Source: Bolinopsis microptera (Eukaryota; Ctenophora; Tentaculata; Lobata; Bolinopsidae). From it: a DNA stretch of 64,000 bases. Numbering within the stretch: the first letter of the stretch is position 1; every line of letters starts with the position of its first letter. A program made the translations under genes and the position numbers. This document shows positions 12,116 through 64,000 of this stretch, in pieces. The stretch spans positions 20,862,765 to 20,926,764 of the forward strand of contig NC_087074.1 in NCBI RefSeq assembly GCF_026151205.1, read 5' to 3'. The notes under the pieces were generated by a model. It was not told where the DNA came from and made no database searches. It saw only the letters and a list, made by a program, of their open reading frames with translations.

Positions 12116-14740
12116 ATTTTCAAAAGAAAGAAAGTTGTACTTTAGCAAGATTACTGGTAAACAGTAATAAAAGTCGACAATCAGTTTTTGTGAAATTTGG
12201 AAAACATTTTGGCTTTGGCCTTCAGCAGAAACATTATCGGTTTTATTGGTTTTATCTAGATAAAACCTAAATTTTTATTTGTTTATCTAGATAAAAGATT
12301 TCATACCGATAATGGATAGCCTATTTTGGAGGACTTCGCCGCTTCGACGCGCAAACTAGCATTCGTGCAGAGCAACGATCTGGAAGGGCCAGGGTTGACA
12401 TCGTCAATCAAAGAACGGGCCAAATCTAATCGCCACCGTGATACTCCGCGTAAAATATTTGATATCTGATCCATGAACTGATCGGCGCGCGTCTTACTCT
12501 TAGTACTGGTATTATATATGGTAAGTTATAAACCTGCCGCTACAAATTGATTTGACGGATGTTACTCAGTTACTGATCGTCTAAATTTCTTTGAAGTAGC
12601 GCGCACCGCGCCGCTTTTTTCTCGAAATAAATCAAAATGGCAAGTGCTACGAAGTAGCGCGCGCCGGGCCAGACCATTTACAATTACAATGGTCAACAAA
12701 TTGATTCACAATGACAATCGTTAATCCCTCGTGCAGCTCGGCCGCGTGGCCCAGTGTATAGCTTTTGGACTTTCGGACAAATCCGGACGTGAAAAGGAGA
12801 GGGCTGGGGGTGGTTTCTGAAAATAACGTAAAAGTCCCATTTATTTCAACTCTTTCACTTTGACACTAATTTGTAATTAGTATTACCTTGTAAGTTTAGA
12901 TCCCTGTATTTTGATCGAGAAGCTAAGTCGATTCCCAGAGCAGCTCCGCAGCTCATGAGAGCCGGGACACAACTCGCATATTTTCCTACTGCCATGGCCA
13001 TGCCTTTAAACTTATTCGATTTCGATTGGAGGGTCAATTTATACTTAAGTATTTAAATGTAACTGTGCTAAACTTGTTCGACACTAAATTTATTATTGTC
13101 TATTTCAAGTATTACTACACATTTTATTAACAATGAGTTTAAGTTGGTTTTATTTGTACTCTTAAAGTTAAAAGTATATAAGTAGCTGGAAATCCGGGGG
13201 AGGGGTGGTTTTGCAAATTTAGACACACCCGGTCAGGGGAGGAGGTGGTCTGAAAATTATCTGCGATTTTGGCAGACGTCCTAAGTAGATGGCCCCTCAC
13301 AATTGTAAGTTTAAACGTTGTTTAGAAAATATCGTGAACATGATCATGTTTCAAAGTTGATATATATATAATAGTACTCAGCAGTCAGTAGTTTTAATAG
13401 TTGCACCTTTTGACGCATATTCCGTCAGATCCACGGCCAGGATTTGCAGCCAGTCTTCACTGCGCTATATCTTTGATCTTATGAACACTTAAGCATGAGA
13501 TCCCAGATCCCAAGGAGCTGCATGAACGTATAGAGTGCCATGTAGTCGATGTTCATTATAAATGAACAAAAGCATTAGTGCGTTTCTAGACAGTTAACTT
13601 TGAGTAAATGTTTCCACTTAAGTTTAACTTTAACTGCATATACAATTATATATGCATGGTTAAATACACTGTATATTTATGTACAAACACACTACAGTTA
13701 GATAACCTGAATGTAGGTTAACCAGGGTGTGGTTGAAAATAAAGCTTTGTAATGAACAATGAACATATCATTTCGATCACATTTTGGCGGCAAAATTTCA
13801 CGAGGGGACTAGTACTGATCTGTATGCTGTAACGAGGGGACTAGTACTGGTAGAATATCTGTATACTGTAACCCAGGAAATGGACGTTACGGCCGTAACA
13901 AATTAAACACGAAATGTTATCTTGGAAAACTATTTAAGTAAGGACGAGTTCAGTAAAAATCAGCCCACTTTAATTAAAATGCATGATATTGATAATATAT
14001 TTACTTACAAGATCATGAGTATTATCGATTAAAATAGTGATATGTGCAGATGTGCTGTTACATGTGTGTTAGGGCCGGGACCGTTAGTATTGTCCAAATG
14101 ATTATCTAACAAAATCTAGTCACAATGTGATTGTGATGTCAAATCATTGATCATGCTAAGTTTAACACTTGGAATTGTATCTAATATTGTATAGAAATTT
14201 TGATTCCAAATAGCATGATTAATGCTGAGCCAATACAATCATATTTCGGGAACAAAACGAATATGATTATGAGCTAGTTTTAGAGTTTACCAGTTAAAAA
14301 TTAACATTGTATAAAACTCTGCATCAATTGACGTTTTGGTTATTAAATCAAACTGTCAATAATTAATTACAAAAGACAATATATCAATTTGTTTTAACCC
14401 TAACAATTATTCGGCTGAAGCAGCTATCGAATCTTCAAATGTTGCTTTTATCAGAGATAAAAGCTATGATATAAGATCATGCGTCACTCTTAGTTCTTAA
14501 CTACCAATAATTTACATTTACAAATAACAACAATGTTAGACCCAGAGTAGCAGACACAATTTTAAACTGCTTTTCCAAGTTATAGAATCAACAGTCTTAG
14601 TGTCATTTTACATTTTAAATTATTAAACGATCAACAAAAATAATACAAAACCGGTATTATAACACAGGTCGCCCCACGAAAAAAGGAGCGCCTAAAAATC
14701 AAATCGTAAAACTAAAACAGCCGCTAGCCAAAGTTTCTCT
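12116..14740. other. intergenic; nothing recognised except a repeat fragment
   Basis: 12360-12420 matches the hairpin family at 57.2 kb. Just left of 14741 should be the 3' UTR of the RUN-RH gene. No other feature supported. Confidence 0.5.
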
Positions 14741-54242
<39,502 letters not shown>

Positions 54243-54777
54243 GCAGCAAAACCATTAGTCCATAACGCAATTGCTGCAAAAGATATGGATGATTTTTATG
54301 GTTTGAAAAGCAACATTTTTTGAGTTTCGAATTGGTTTTGGGGTAGAAATGTTATTCAAAGTTTATTGAATTCTGATTAAAATATTATCTTGATACTGAT
54401 AAAATGTATGCACAGGACCACTAGAGAGAAGAATAAACAAAAAAACATTGTCAGTTGCAGTTTAAATTGTAGTAAACAAATAATAGTTAAAATTAAATTT
54501 GAGCAGCGAATTAAAATTAAATTAAAAATTAAAAACGGCAGTTAATTCATGATTAATTGAATGAAACCCCTATATAATATATATTTTGTGAAGAATGAAA
54601 GGGTTTGTGCTTTTCTTGGAAAATGTTTGATACTTAGATTAGTGGTATTAACAATACGTTTCCGGAACTCAGCGGAACTTAAGCCCAATCATTCACCCAT
54701 CAACAAAAATTAAAATAACAAGTTATCATCAAATAATTCTTTGTATAATTCGGTTTTATATGAATTGATCACTAATT

Positions 54778-55541
54778 TCAAATCACAGAATAGCTATTCA
54801 ATATAATACAAGGTGCAGTGTGAGTCTGTTGGTGTTTGAATAATGAATCTTTTCTAGTAGCAGAATATGAGCATCTAGAGCATTTATATGGTCTTTCTCC
54901 TGTATGAGTACGCTGATGAACAATCAAGTGTCCTTTTCGCTTCGCACAGTAAGAACAATCAGGACAACTATATGGTTTGTCACTAGAATGAATCTGTGCA
55001 TGCTGAATTAAATTAGATTTTGAGGCAGCAAAATATGAACATTGTGAACATTTATGTGGCTTGTTTCTGGCATATTGAGTTTTCTGATGACGCAATAAAT
55101 TAGATTTACACTGTGGAAATTTCAATGGTTTTTCATTGGAAGGAGTTTGCTGAGGAGCAACTAAAATGGAGTAAGAAAATGGAGAGCGTTTATATAGAGT
55201 CTCCTCATGTGTCAGCCTATTTTGAACTGAATTTGATTCTTCATAATATGCTGTTTTGCAGATAGTTTCATCAACAGGAATAACATCAAGATTGTCATTT
55301 TCTAACACTGACTGGTTTCTGCCTCTGGATGAGCTCAAATGATGTCGCTGAACGTGCTCAATGAAAGGCTCTTCAGTGATAAATTGCATTTTACAGTTTG
55401 GGCAAACAAAAAATTCTGATCTGAGAAGAGCTTCATATGCTTCCTCTTTGATTTCTGTCTTTATCAAATCAGGTAACAATCCAATGCCATCCTCTTTCTT
55501 CACCTCATTTTCTTGTTTCATTTTACTGCTTTCATCAGAGG
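54778..55541 (-). CDS. C2H2 zinc-finger protein, terminal exon
   Basis: 247 residues from the ATG at 55521 to a TGA at 54778. An in-frame extension SSDESSK reaches a possible acceptor (atactag) at 55542, so upstream exons are possible. The N-terminus has sumoylation-type motifs (VKKE, IKTE, IKEE). Finger 1 (CPNC...HVQRHH) is isolated. A degenerate finger follows (FPQCKSNLLRHQKTQY), missing ligands and several residues. Three clean tandem fingers follow (CSQC, CPDC, CSRC) with HTGERPYK and related linkers. A nuclear DNA-binding role is expected from the family. It lies head-to-tail upstream of the RUN-RH gene on the same strand. Confidence 0.8.
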
Positions 55542-55790
55542 ACCTAGTATAAATATTTTACAGCTGAAAGTATTATAAATGATTTCTATTTTTGGAATGT
55601 TTCAAATGAAGTAATAGGAAGAATTGAGGGAAACAATTATGTCAGTAATAAAGAGAAACATGATGAATAACTTTGGTTTCATCCCTGTGTGGCAAAGAAG
55701 CGGTTTTAAATCTTTATCCCAATGGGAAGTATGAATAGGTTTCAAAAGATGATAATGTATTTGATCAGGGGTGTAGGAACATGGGAGCGC

Positions 55791-55809
55791 CCCCCCCCCC
55801 CCCCCCCCC
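55791..55809. repeat. C homopolymer
   Basis: A run of about 19 C within GGGAGCG...AGGCCCC, similar in context to the C run in the MITE at 11023-11310. Confidence 0.9.
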
Positions 55810-56346
55810 AGGCCCCTTTACCCAGAAAATAATAAATTTTTGACAGTTTTAAATAGTTCTGATCGAATAACTGTGTAGTTTAACCATTTGCAGCTATCTG
55901 CAGTTATTTACAATGCAATTAGACCATACTGTCTGCATTCTATCTGCACAATTTACATTTCTCATTGCTAGAATTCATTCAGGCTTAAAACATGTTTTCC
56001 GAAATTTTATTTAACCTCACCTGAAAATGATGAAGTCAATAACATTATCCATTTGTACATGCAAATCTGCAGTCTCACTCCGCCATATCTTCGAACGTTT
56101 GTTTCCCAGGAGCTGAATACAGCTTTAATTTGATTTACGATGTCAATCCTTCGCATCTCGCCAATCTGCATCGCAATCTGTGGTTGCGAGAAAATGCGCG
56201 GCGCGACCCAGTAGTGCATCGCGCTATAAAGCTTTAATTTTACCCATCACCCATACATCTTTGCATTTTTTTGGTAATGGTTTAGAATTAGAGTTATTGA
56301 TTGACTAGAGGTATTATTTACTATGCTATACATTCTGCTCTCCAAC

Positions 56347-56690
56347 AAAAATCTAGATCCTACCAAATTTACTGCCACAGCAAGAGCAATCCATTCAATT
56401 CTCTCTGTGAACGAACAATATACAGCCTATTATAAGAGCCCAGATTTCCACTCAAATACTGGCAAGTGCATAATGCTCTAGGAACTCAAAATAAACTCAT
56501 GAACCATACAAATTTGATTTACTTAAAGAAAATAGCATTATATTATAACATTTCTATTTTATCCCTACACATTTGTAAATGATTAGAAGTGTGTAACTTA
56601 AATTATTTCAGAATTATAACTATTGTGAACTCAATAAAATAATTATCACTTTTGTATCCTTGTATCCTTGTATCCTTGTATCCTTTATAT
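56347..56690 (+). pseudogene. 3' end of the AlkB-SGNH LINE family
   Basis: Nearly identical to the last roughly 40 codons of ORF2 at 30025 (LDPTKFTATARAIHSILSVN), then the same 3' UTR and (TTGTATCC)n tail. A 5'-truncated sister copy. Confidence 0.88.
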
Positions 56691-56794
56691 AAATCATTTT
56701 AGCTTGATTTACACGATTACTGTGGTTTTACTGCTTTACCCACAAACAGAGGCAGTATATGTCATAAATTCTTTTCTCTATATTTCTTGTAGTT

Positions 56795-57125
56795 TTACAA
56801 CCTACCAGGACGCGCGCCGAGTTGGACTCGTTGGAACAAATATTTTCAAGTATCACCCGTTAATATATTTCCTAAAGTATGATATACCTTTTTGTAACTG
56901 TAACCCCATGTTTTCCTTAAGCATAGTTGTTTTATATGCTAGAGCTTACGATCCTTGACGGAGCTTTCTTGGTTCCAGATTGTTGCTCCGCACACAGCAC
57001 AAAGTTTGTACATTGTTAACAGGTGATACTCATAAAATAGTTGTTTCAAATATTAGGACCATCGACGACTCCGTCGACGAGACCGTCGAGGAGTCCAACT
57101 CGGCGTGCGTCCTGGTAGGTTATAA
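56795..57125. mobile_element. MITE with about 30-bp TIRs
   Basis: Ends AACCTACCAGGACGC and GCGTCCTGGTAGGTT are inverted and extend through GAGTTGGACTC, giving about 330 bp. No coding capacity. Confidence 0.7.
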
Positions 57126-57224
57126 CAAACCTACAAGTAAATTGTAGTAGCGCTATGCGTTACTGGGCCGCACCACGCATCTAATAATACTTCTCTGTTA
57201 TGTTTTCTAACCACTTCGTTCGAT

Positions 57225-57420
57225 CGGTGAAATGCGTTGCTGGGCCTTGCCTTAATTGACGATGTCAATTCATCTCAGCTCGGCGCGGCACAGTAGCGCA
57301 TCCCGCCAATCTGTGAGAAGCCTCACTGAGTGCGCGGCGTGGCACAGTAACGCATCGCGCTACAAAGCCTTGCCGAGCTGCAAAAATTGACATCGTCAAT
57401 TAACACAAAGCATGCAATGC
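57225..57420. repeat. hairpin-type element (TTAATTGACGATGTCAATT arms)
   Basis: Inverted arms at 57251-57269 and 57384-57402 enclose a GC-rich core with duplicated CACAGTARCGCATC. Related pieces occur at 12360-12420, 56080-56235 and 57890-57925 (shared CAGAGCAACGATCTGGAAGG and GATGTCAAT), so it is a dispersed family. Confidence 0.65.
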
Positions 57421-58694
57421 AAAGCAAAGATTAATGTTTGAAGCAAAGCAAAAATAGTAATTCGCGCGGCGTACAAGTGCATGTCCATTTTAAAATTGCT
57501 TTGAATTTTAAAATGTATATTTAATTAACCACAATATTTGCGTTGCAACGTTGGCTGAGTGCGCTGCAGTTTATTAAATTGTCAGCTCAGATTAAGCAGT
57601 TTGGTTTAAATAACCCAACTGATCTCCTCGCATAGAACCAATGTTGTATCACGTTGCGACCCCCACAGTCGTTTCACCTTTATCGTCCTGACGATACAGG
57701 GGGAGCCGCGCACTTCGTGTGCGGTGGGTCATACAACGTATGACAAAACCAGTGCATGTATTATTTGTCATTTGGCTACTGTTACTGTTCTCTTGAAATT
57801 GTTGTTTTATTGACTGTTGGAGGACTTGGCAAACTATCATTTTTACTTTGCATCGAAGTAAGAGATCGTTGCGTTGTTAATTCGCAGAGCAACGATCTGG
57901 AAGGGTTAACATCCTCAGCCAACTGTTACTGTAAAGGTTTTTAAATATATTTTCCTCATATCAGGTTGTTGTTGTTGTATATCAGGTTTTAAAGGTTTTT
58001 TACTCCGATTTTTACTTTTATGTAGGGTCATTGTGATATTATTTATATATTGTTTGAATACTTTCCTGTTTGACGACTGCTGAAGATTGATCTCATCTTA
58101 TGTCATATCATTAATGACGGGTCAGCGATATTCAGACTCAGTTACATATCTTAGAAAGCGCTTGCGCTTTGAGGTATTAAAGACAACAGTTATTTCGATA
58201 ATAAAGGGGGGACAGAGGGCCCAAGTTGCGTTATAAACCAGACAATATTGAAGATTTAGATTTAAATATTGAGCCCTTTGGCTAGAGAATACTTTCTTAG
58301 ATATTTTGGACAGTTTTCAATATTGGTAATGTTAATGAATTGTAATTGATTGATATGTAAGATTTAGGCCCGTGGCCAGTTTTCATCATTAATGACGTTT
58401 AAGGGGATGAATGCGATAAGCCGTTTAAATTACAGTGCACATGAAAATTAAGTTACCTTTCAGTCATATATTCCAAATGTCCTAACATACATACATGTTA
58501 CATGGCGAGATCTCCATCCAAAAGGATTAGTCTGCGTCATCTGCGTCATTACTTTGTATTATACAACTTCGGCGGGTAATATTTCTCCATCCTTTTCGAT
58601 CTGCAGCCAATCTTCTCATACAATCAATCGTGAGTCCATTACGATCCAATCTCTGCTCAGCATCTTCAATAAATACATCATTTAAGCTCTTCCT

Positions 58695-61045
58695 TAGGGC
58701 CTGTCGTGATATCATGGATCGCTTAGGTTCCACCAAGATCTGGTAGTCCTCATAATTCTGCGGCCTCTATGTATCGTCATCTCGCACAACTCCGAAAAAC
58801 CGTTGTGAGTTTGGCATGTGAAAATTTGCAGCCTTCCAGACATCGATTGGGTTAACGAGTTGTCGTACGTCACCTCAAGATCGGGTGACAGGGGGCTGAA
58901 CAGGCCAGAACCCAATTGATTGGGTCTGAGGTCACGTGATTATGAGCCTGAGGTCACGTGACTATGACGTCACCAGAGCTCGTTCTCCGTTTCCCGCTCT
59001 TTGGACCAGGTGAGCTTGCATGCTTGTGAAAGTGGGTGTAAGTACAGCTGTACTGTAGTTACATCCAATTACTAACCCCTAATAGAACGAAGATTTATTT
59101 TCTGACAGAAAGCTAGAAATTTACCAAAATATCGAATTTGTTCAAAATTTATTTTGATGACCACTCCTGACCTAAAATTGCACGAGAAATCGATTAAACT
59201 TGGTTTCAGAACTCAACTATGCTTCCTTATGCCTTAAAATCCATGTTTTATCGATACAATAAACATTTTGATCCTGTGGATTAAATAGTAACAGGTAACA
59301 AATGCACAGAAATTGTTGATGTAAATGCAATGGTGATCACAACCAAGTTCTGAAATCACGCTTCTATAGGAGCCTATATTGGAACGGTAATTATTAGAAC
59401 TGTCAATTGTCAGTGTTGTTGTTTTAAATTGTGTTGAGTACGGAGTACTAAACCTGAGCACCAACTACTAGTACTAAACACTAAAACCAGAAATAGATTC
59501 GAAAAATATGTTAAATGTTGGCCATTTTACCCTAATAAAAATTTGTTGATTATCGCGATAATTCTCGAAAATTATTGCGATAATCGATAACGATTTTTGG
59601 GAAATTATCGCCGATAATTATCGGCCGATAATATCGGTTGGCAACCCTATCTGGAACTAACTGCTGATGGAATTTGATACGATTCGTTCATTTTTTGTAA
59701 AAATTGTTAAACTTTATAAAATTCCGATATTCTTCAGCGTTTTAATCTCAACTCTTATTTTACTTCGGACATTCCAACAGCCACATTGTTACACAAGTGT
59801 GTAACCAGCCAATTACAGGAAGCCGAAGGATTCAATTATACATTAGGCCAGTGACGGTTAAGGTAGTGTGTACCATACTTTCTTCGCCCGAGACTTTGCT
59901 GCAATGGGCAGCTCCTCATTTAACCCTCACACCCGATTTCTCGAGTATTTGGCTGAGTGGACCGGGGGGCTGCATAGACCACTCAGGATCCTTAGCTGAG
60001 CGTCGACGACGCTCACCCCACGGCTAGTGGCAGAGTCGGGAATCGAACCTGGTACCTCAAGCAATACCAGGCCCGGATTAACCAACTGAGCCACTAAGCC
60101 GTTTTAAAAAAGTCCGAATCTTATGGAAGTAAGAATTTCCATTGTGTCTTATCGAAAGTGAGTGAGAGAAACACTTGTGGCAATTTTATTTACTGGTCCT
60201 CTTATTTGTAAAGCTATCCTCAATAAATTCAATTACAAAGTGTGATAACCGTTAAAACAGGGGTCGAATTCACAAAAATAACGTAAACCATTGATTTGAA
60301 GCAACCGCCGCTCCTGTCTTTTGATTGCTGATGATGATCAGGAACGCATGACGTATAGATATCATCACGACGATTATTGGTCACTCGAAATCGACCCGTT
60401 AAGAATGCAATGTAAGTGCGATGGTTTTTTCTGTGCATTTGTTACCTGTTACTAATTAATCCGCAGGATCAAAATGTTTATTGTATCGATAAAACATGGA
60501 TTTTAAGGCATAAGGAAGCATTGTTGAGTTCTGAAACCAAGTTTAATCGATTTCTCGTGCAATTTTATGTCAGGAGTGGTCATCAAAATAAATTTTGAAC
60601 AAATTCGATATTTTGGTAAATTTCTAGCTTTCTGTCAGAAAATAAATCTTCGTTCTATTAGGGGTTAGTAATTGGATGTAACTACAGTACAGTTGTACTT
60701 ACACCCACTTTCACAAGCATGCAAGCTCACCTGGTCAAAAGAGCGGGAAACGGAGAACGAGCTCTGGTGACGTCATAGTCACGTGACCTCAGGCTCATAA
60801 TCACGTGACCTCAGATCCAATCAATTGGGTTCTGGCCTGTTCAGCCCCCTGTCACCCGATCTTGAGGTGACGTACGACAACTCGTTAACCCAATCGATGT
60901 CTGGAAGGCTGCAAATTTTCACATGCCAAACTCACAACGGTTTTTCGGAGTTGTGCGAGATGACGATACATAGAGGCCGCAGAATTATGAGGACTACCAG
61001 ATCTTGGTGGAACCTAAGCGATCCATGATATCACGACAGGCCCTA
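58695..61045. mobile_element. Mutator-like non-autonomous element, about 615-bp TIRs
   Basis: 2351 bp with ends TAGGGCCTGTCG and its complement. TIRs run about 58695-59312 and 60428-61045, and give mirrored identical 67-codon frames. The 9-bp target duplication GCTCTTCCT (58686-58694 and 61046-61054) plus very long TIRs point to the Mutator superfamily. No transposase is visible in the 1.1-kb centre. Its removal restores the LINE reading across the site. Confidence 0.9.
59800..60103 (-). repeat. tRNA-derived SINE
   Basis: The minus strand starts with a tRNA-like head carrying perfect RNA polymerase III boxes: A box TGGCTCAGTTGG (60082-60093) and B box GGTTCGATTCC (60039-60049). The T-stem has mismatches, so it is not a functional tRNA. 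A body of about 200 bp follows. It lies in the centre of the Mutator-like element. Confidence 0.75.
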
Positions 61046-61310
61046 GCTCTTCCTAGGCCTGCCTCTTGATCGTTTCCCATGCTTGGGTTTCCATTCAAGT
61101 AGATAGTTAGGTAACCGATCTTCAGGCATTCTACTGACATGTCCAAACCAACGTAGCCGTTTTGTTGCTATTATGTCAGTAAGAGCAGTTATTGAAGCCC
61201 TTCTTAAAACATCTTCATTTCTTACTCGATGGAACCACCTCACTCTCAGGATTCCGCGTAAGCAGTACTGATGGAAAGACTCTAATCTTCTTGTCCTAAT
61301 GTCCTAACAT

Positions 61311-62289
61311 GGCCTTATAACACATAAATTTTAAAGTCTTCGATAAATTATCATGACATAGCTACTTGCACAGCTTGCTTTTTGTGGAGGGACTCACAGC
61401 CTCACATTAGAAAAGTCGTTAATGCATCATCGTCAGCCCGAATTTTCACTTCAGCTCACAAATCACGATTTCGTTACTTTTAAACAAAAGTTTTTTATTG
61501 GCAACAACGTAGAATTTGATTCATGATATCATTTTTAGGGTCCAGATGTGTAATATTTCGTTGGGCAATATGCATCGTTGAGTTTATCTGTGTCCATTCA
61601 TTGTTTGAATGAATCATAATCTCTCTCCCTTACTCTTCTCCGAACAAATCTCATGACACCATGAAATTGCTCTTTATTATTGTCATGTCGTAGAGAAAAA
61701 ATGAAGGCCAAAGTGTTCAATGTTCAGTATAATGTACCCTGTTTGCTGAAGACCGCCTCCTCTCGTTTCCAAGATGGATGTACAGTTTTGTTATGTAGTT
61801 CTTTCATCCTTCACATTTGTACAAGATGAGTTCTGCATACTTCCGACTGGCTTAAGGGCTGAGTCAATCTTGGCACTACAAGACACAGTTTGTTCTCCGT
61901 CTTAATAATACTTAGAATTAGAATTAGAATTATAATCAAATTTGCACAGCAATATTATAATAGAAATAGTCAGTTAAACAAAAAAGGAACAAACTCTAGA
62001 AAACTGTTATGAAAGTGCACCATTTTTATATTTCTATATTAAATTGTGCTTTGATGGCTGAAATATGTGTTTGGGTAAGTTTTTAATGCCTCAGTGTGCA
62101 ATGAAAAATTAATCGAATAATCATGACACAAATATTATCACATGGGGACCCGCATCCCTTTAATTCACCCCCTCCAGTAAGAAGCATGCCCTCCCTCCAA
62201 ACGCCAAATACAGCTATTGACGAATACCGAAAACCAAATGAAATCTGATCATGAACACTAAAACAAGATTTTAAACTGCAGCAGTGAAG
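61311..62289. other. no supported gene
   Basis: AT-rich with no recognisable coding or repeat structure. Confidence 0.45.
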
Positions 62290-63480
62290 AAGATATATCT
62301 GCCCTAACTGCCTCCTAGAAGTTCTTACTGATCAAGACAGGCTGTGCTCTAATTACTGCGAATTTTGGTACTATCTCAGCTGTGAGAAAACAACTCTCAA
62401 AGAATACCAACACCTACAGGATGAGAAGTTCAACACCCCATTTGTCTATGAAAACTGTGAAAGACAAGGCTTAACTACATCAAGACTACCACACTCAGAT
62501 GAAGTCAACTCTTCGATTTATGGCCTTCAGGTCAGAGAAGCTGCAGACCCTATCTATGGAGAATAGTTCAATGGAAGAATAACTTGTTTAAAGTTCCAAA
62601 AGGCAAGGTAGGAGAGAGCTGGCGTTCCATCGAAGTTTCCGATACCTACAATGAAACAAGAAATTTCATTTTTAGCGCATTTTACTGAATCAAAAGATGT
62701 ATTTAAACAATTCATTAAAATATAATGCCCATTTGGTTATGACTTTTTGTCCTTGACTGCTAGTCTGATTTTAATGGGGCAAGGAATGTGCGTGCTTAAA
62801 AGCTTTTGCACACACCAAAACGCTAGTTCAGATGAGTTTTAAAGATAGGGCTCATGTTAGGACTAGCTAACAATTGTTGGCAGACAACCTGTTTAGACTT
62901 GTTGTCACTATAATGGATTGCAGTCTTGTTGTGACAGAAAGTCTACACTTGTAATATTATGGTTAAAATTAAATATATGTTGCATAATTAGAGGATATAA
63001 AATTAGAGTGGATATTTTTATTGGAGGTCTAGTGAAAGATGATAAAATGATCAGAACCTTGAGAGTGTTCGACTGACACCCACAATGCTTCCACTACTCC
63101 TGACAACTACAGCTTTGGTGAGAATGTGAAATTGAGAAGATTGCTAGGGAATGTAATTCAATGAAAATCCACAGATGCAGTTGTGCTTGTTGATGTTGAA
63201 AATACCTTCAAATCGGAACCTAGCTCTGAGAAACCTCTGATACACCTGTCTAGAGTTGTTCACACACACTTACTAAACACCCACAGACAAGAAGCAGATC
63301 TAATATCTATTCATTGCCAACCTCAGAAAGAAACAACACTAGGTGACACCGGCGATCTTGTATGGTATGCCCTTAGCATGATGCCTTTACTCAGGGAAGT
63401 ACAAGCAAAACAGACTGAACCAAACACAGAATCAGAAAGAAAACCCAACATTTATCCCAAACCTGTTTGCAGGAGGTGAT
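62290..63480 (+). pseudogene. decayed LINE with PHD-like finger and RT fragment
   Basis: 62290-62470 encodes a PHD-like finger (RYICPNCLLEV, LCSNYCEFWYYLSC, YENC) in which the WYH His is Tyr. 63100-63480 encodes an RT piece (VDVENTFKSE, HRQEADLI, TTLGDTGDLVWYALSMMPLL) like LINE RTs with the DAxNAFNS and GTTQGDP boxes, here degenerate. Stops separate the parts. Confidence 0.6.
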
Positions 63481-63842
63481 AATTTTCTTGACCGTTGAGC
63501 GTTTTAAATATAGTTTCATATAGTAAATCCTAGTGTGGTGTATATTAATAAAACTTTCTATGACATTTAAATTGAAGTGATATTTTCTTCAGAATAAATT
63601 TGTTTTTTGAGACGATCTATTGGTTTGTTGCTGAATATTTTCACCTCACCTTTTATAACCGCTCTGACATTGTTTATTACCATATGGCATAATACAAGCA
63701 CATTATTTCATTTTATAGTGTGGCATTGTTAACTACATCATGCTATTTAATAGAGTTACTAATATTGTACTAATAAACTTTTGACCCCAACTCACTCAGT
63801 TTAAGAAATTCTTAAAAATTCACAAAATCTAACCAGCTTTAG

Positions 63843-64000
<158 letters not shown>

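Larger units (their letters stand above)
58489..61297 (-). pseudogene. RTE-like LINE 3' fragment, split by a Mutator-like element
   Basis: The minus strand reads RLESFHQYCLRGILRVRWFH, ATKRLRWFGHVSRMPEDRLP and RSRGRPRKS down to 61046. It resumes at 58694 with LNDVFIEDAEQRLDRNG and LAADRKGWRNITR, the end of an RTE-type RT. The fragment is flanked by a 13-bp duplication AATGTCCTAACAT (58476-58488 and 61298-61310). Confidence 0.85.

Noticed and set aside
60012-60103. tRNA gene on the minus strand
   Set aside because: A and B boxes are perfect, but the T-stem has two mismatches and a SINE-like body follows, so it is called a SINE head.
58712-61028. Two identical 67-codon ORFs on opposite strands
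   Set aside because: They are mirror copies within the Mutator-like TIRs, not genes.

Overview
The window is animal nuclear DNA. It has long intron-split genes, a BMP-type SMAD start, a RUN plus Rubicon-homology gene, C2H2 and THAP zinc fingers, and heavy loads of LINEs, cut-and-paste transposons, MITEs and satellites. Introns are AT-rich and full of mobile DNA. The species cannot be fixed from sequence alone; an invertebrate such as a cnidarian, ctenophore or lophotrochozoan fits.

The backbone is one minus-strand gene of about 39.5 kb (54242 down to 14741). I assembled it from 13 exons whose splice sites and phases agree. It encodes a roughly 518-residue protein with an N-terminal RUN domain, a linker of about 110 residues and a C-terminal Rubicon-homology (RH) zinc domain, the Rubicon/PLEKHM1/DEF8 fold linked to Rab7, late endosomes and autophagy. 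One exon (37027-37154) needs a single-base frame correction.

The introns of this gene hold most of the window. Intron 4 (41691-53247) has a truncated LINE reverse transcriptase, a small possible plus-strand gene for a GPI-anchored-like peptide, a poly-G/poly-C-ended element and a (GA)n tract. Intron 7 has an apparently intact DD41D Tc1/mariner element. Intron 9 has an apparently intact CR1-like LINE whose ORF1 fuses an AlkB-type 2-oxoglutarate dioxygenase to an SGNH esterase. Intron 11 begins with 913 bp of pure (CT)n on the transcript and ends in about 117 copies of a 48-bp unit. Each unit is a copy of the intron-11 branch site, polypyrimidine tract, AG and first 29 nt of exon 12, so the minisatellite is a tandem array of 3' splice sites. 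Intron 12 contains an intronless, same-strand gene for a single-pass membrane protein with an ITAM-like tail, plus LINE zinc-knuckle and THAP relics.

Outside that gene, 1-14740 holds tandem repeats, a G-quadruplex-type minisatellite, LINE relics, a small MITE and the last exon of an unrecognised minus-strand gene (2143-2932). At 54778-55541 there is a C2H2 zinc-finger terminal exon on the minus strand. From 55.7 to 63.5 kb there are MITEs, LINE fragments and a three-layer nest: an RTE-like LINE fragment split by a Mutator-like element that itself holds a tRNA-headed SINE. The window ends inside the first coding exon of a plus-strand SMAD1/5-type gene.
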